DNA from: Tissierellia bacterium
GTDB taxonomy: Bacteria > Bacillota > Clostridia > Tissierellales > Tepidimicrobiaceae
Assembly: GCA_012728595.1 (NCBI GenBank)
Contig: JAAYEU010000106.1
Coordinates: forward strand, 1-32,937
Reading direction: 5' to 3'
DNA length: 32,937 nucleotides
The notes under the pieces were generated by a model. That model did not search any database and was not told where the DNA came from. It saw nothing but the letters and a program-made list of their open reading frames with translations. Position numbers and translations under genes: made by a program. Shown here piece after piece: positions 32,871-32,937 of the stretch. Within the stretch, counting starts at the first letter, position 1. Each line of letters opens with the position of its first letter.

Positions 32871-32898
32871 CTGTCAAGGGAAAAAACGTCCTTGACAG
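32871..32898. repeat. 9-bp inverted repeat CTGTCAAGG/CCTTGACAG
   Basis: The arms flank a 10-base loop, and AGAACCT flanks both sides as a direct repeat. The right arm contains a perfect TTGACA hexamer that could be the -35 of a gene beyond the window (17 bases later is TTATGT, a poor -10). It may be an operator over a promoter or the end of an element that continues outside. Confidence 0.5.
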
Positions 32899-32937
32899 AA
32901 CCTACCATAAATTCTTATGTAAAAATGGGCAAAACAA

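Overview
Low-GC Gram-positive (Firmicutes) chromosome, most likely an anaerobic amino-acid-fermenting clostridial lineage such as Tissierellia. That placement is inferred from the obg-yhbY-nadD-yqeK-LCP-rsfS order, AT-rich codon use, strong AGGAGG ribosome sites, a selenocysteine-containing SelD, histidine degradation, and sigma-54 regulation. I could not check it by search.

Layout. (1) 1-4093: housekeeping run with the 3' part of obg, then yhbY, nadD, yqeK, an LCP cell-wall ligase, rsfS and ridA. (2) 4120-6145: a convergent D-Ala-D-Ala carboxypeptidase and a ComEA-like protein. (3) 6159-11287: selenium block selD-selA-selB followed by an orphan OmpR-type response regulator. selD contains an in-frame TGA (Sec14) followed by a SECIS-like hairpin, and the ORF track misses its first 22 codons. 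The matching tRNA-Sec gene (selC) lies about 22 kb away at 32370-32466. (4) 11430-12335: a nucleoside hydrolase. (5) 12636-21803: a histidine-utilisation locus with a PAS-AAA-Fis sigma-54 activator, hutU, ftcD, hutI, hutH and an NhaC/YuiF-like permease. Both hutU and hutH have well-spaced -24/-12 promoters, and short repeated motifs lie upstream of each. (6) 21865-22686, convergent with the permease: a DapF-fold epimerase that is a good candidate for an amino-acid (histidine?) racemase, followed by divergent cobO. (7) 23399-28894: an M19 dipeptidase and YfcC-type permease on the minus strand behind a third sigma-54 promoter, divergent from an N-acyl-D-amino-acid-deacylase-like amidohydrolase and a sigma-54 activator without a sensory domain. 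(8) 28947-32174: a small lipoprotein and a SERCA-type Ca2+ ATPase. (9) 32175-32937: selC with a consensus promoter and terminator, then about 440 bases with no recognisable gene.

Reading of the whole. The central 16 kb looks like a scavenging region for histidine and probably for D-residue-containing peptides: import, dipeptide cleavage, N-acyl removal, possible racemisation, and HutH/U/I/FtcD conversion to glutamate plus formimino-tetrahydrofolate. Two sigma-54 activators appear to divide it into two regulons. The racemase assignment, the activator-to-promoter pairing and the deacylase substrate are inferences. The sequence directly shows the ORFs, the motifs, the promoter matches and the repeats.
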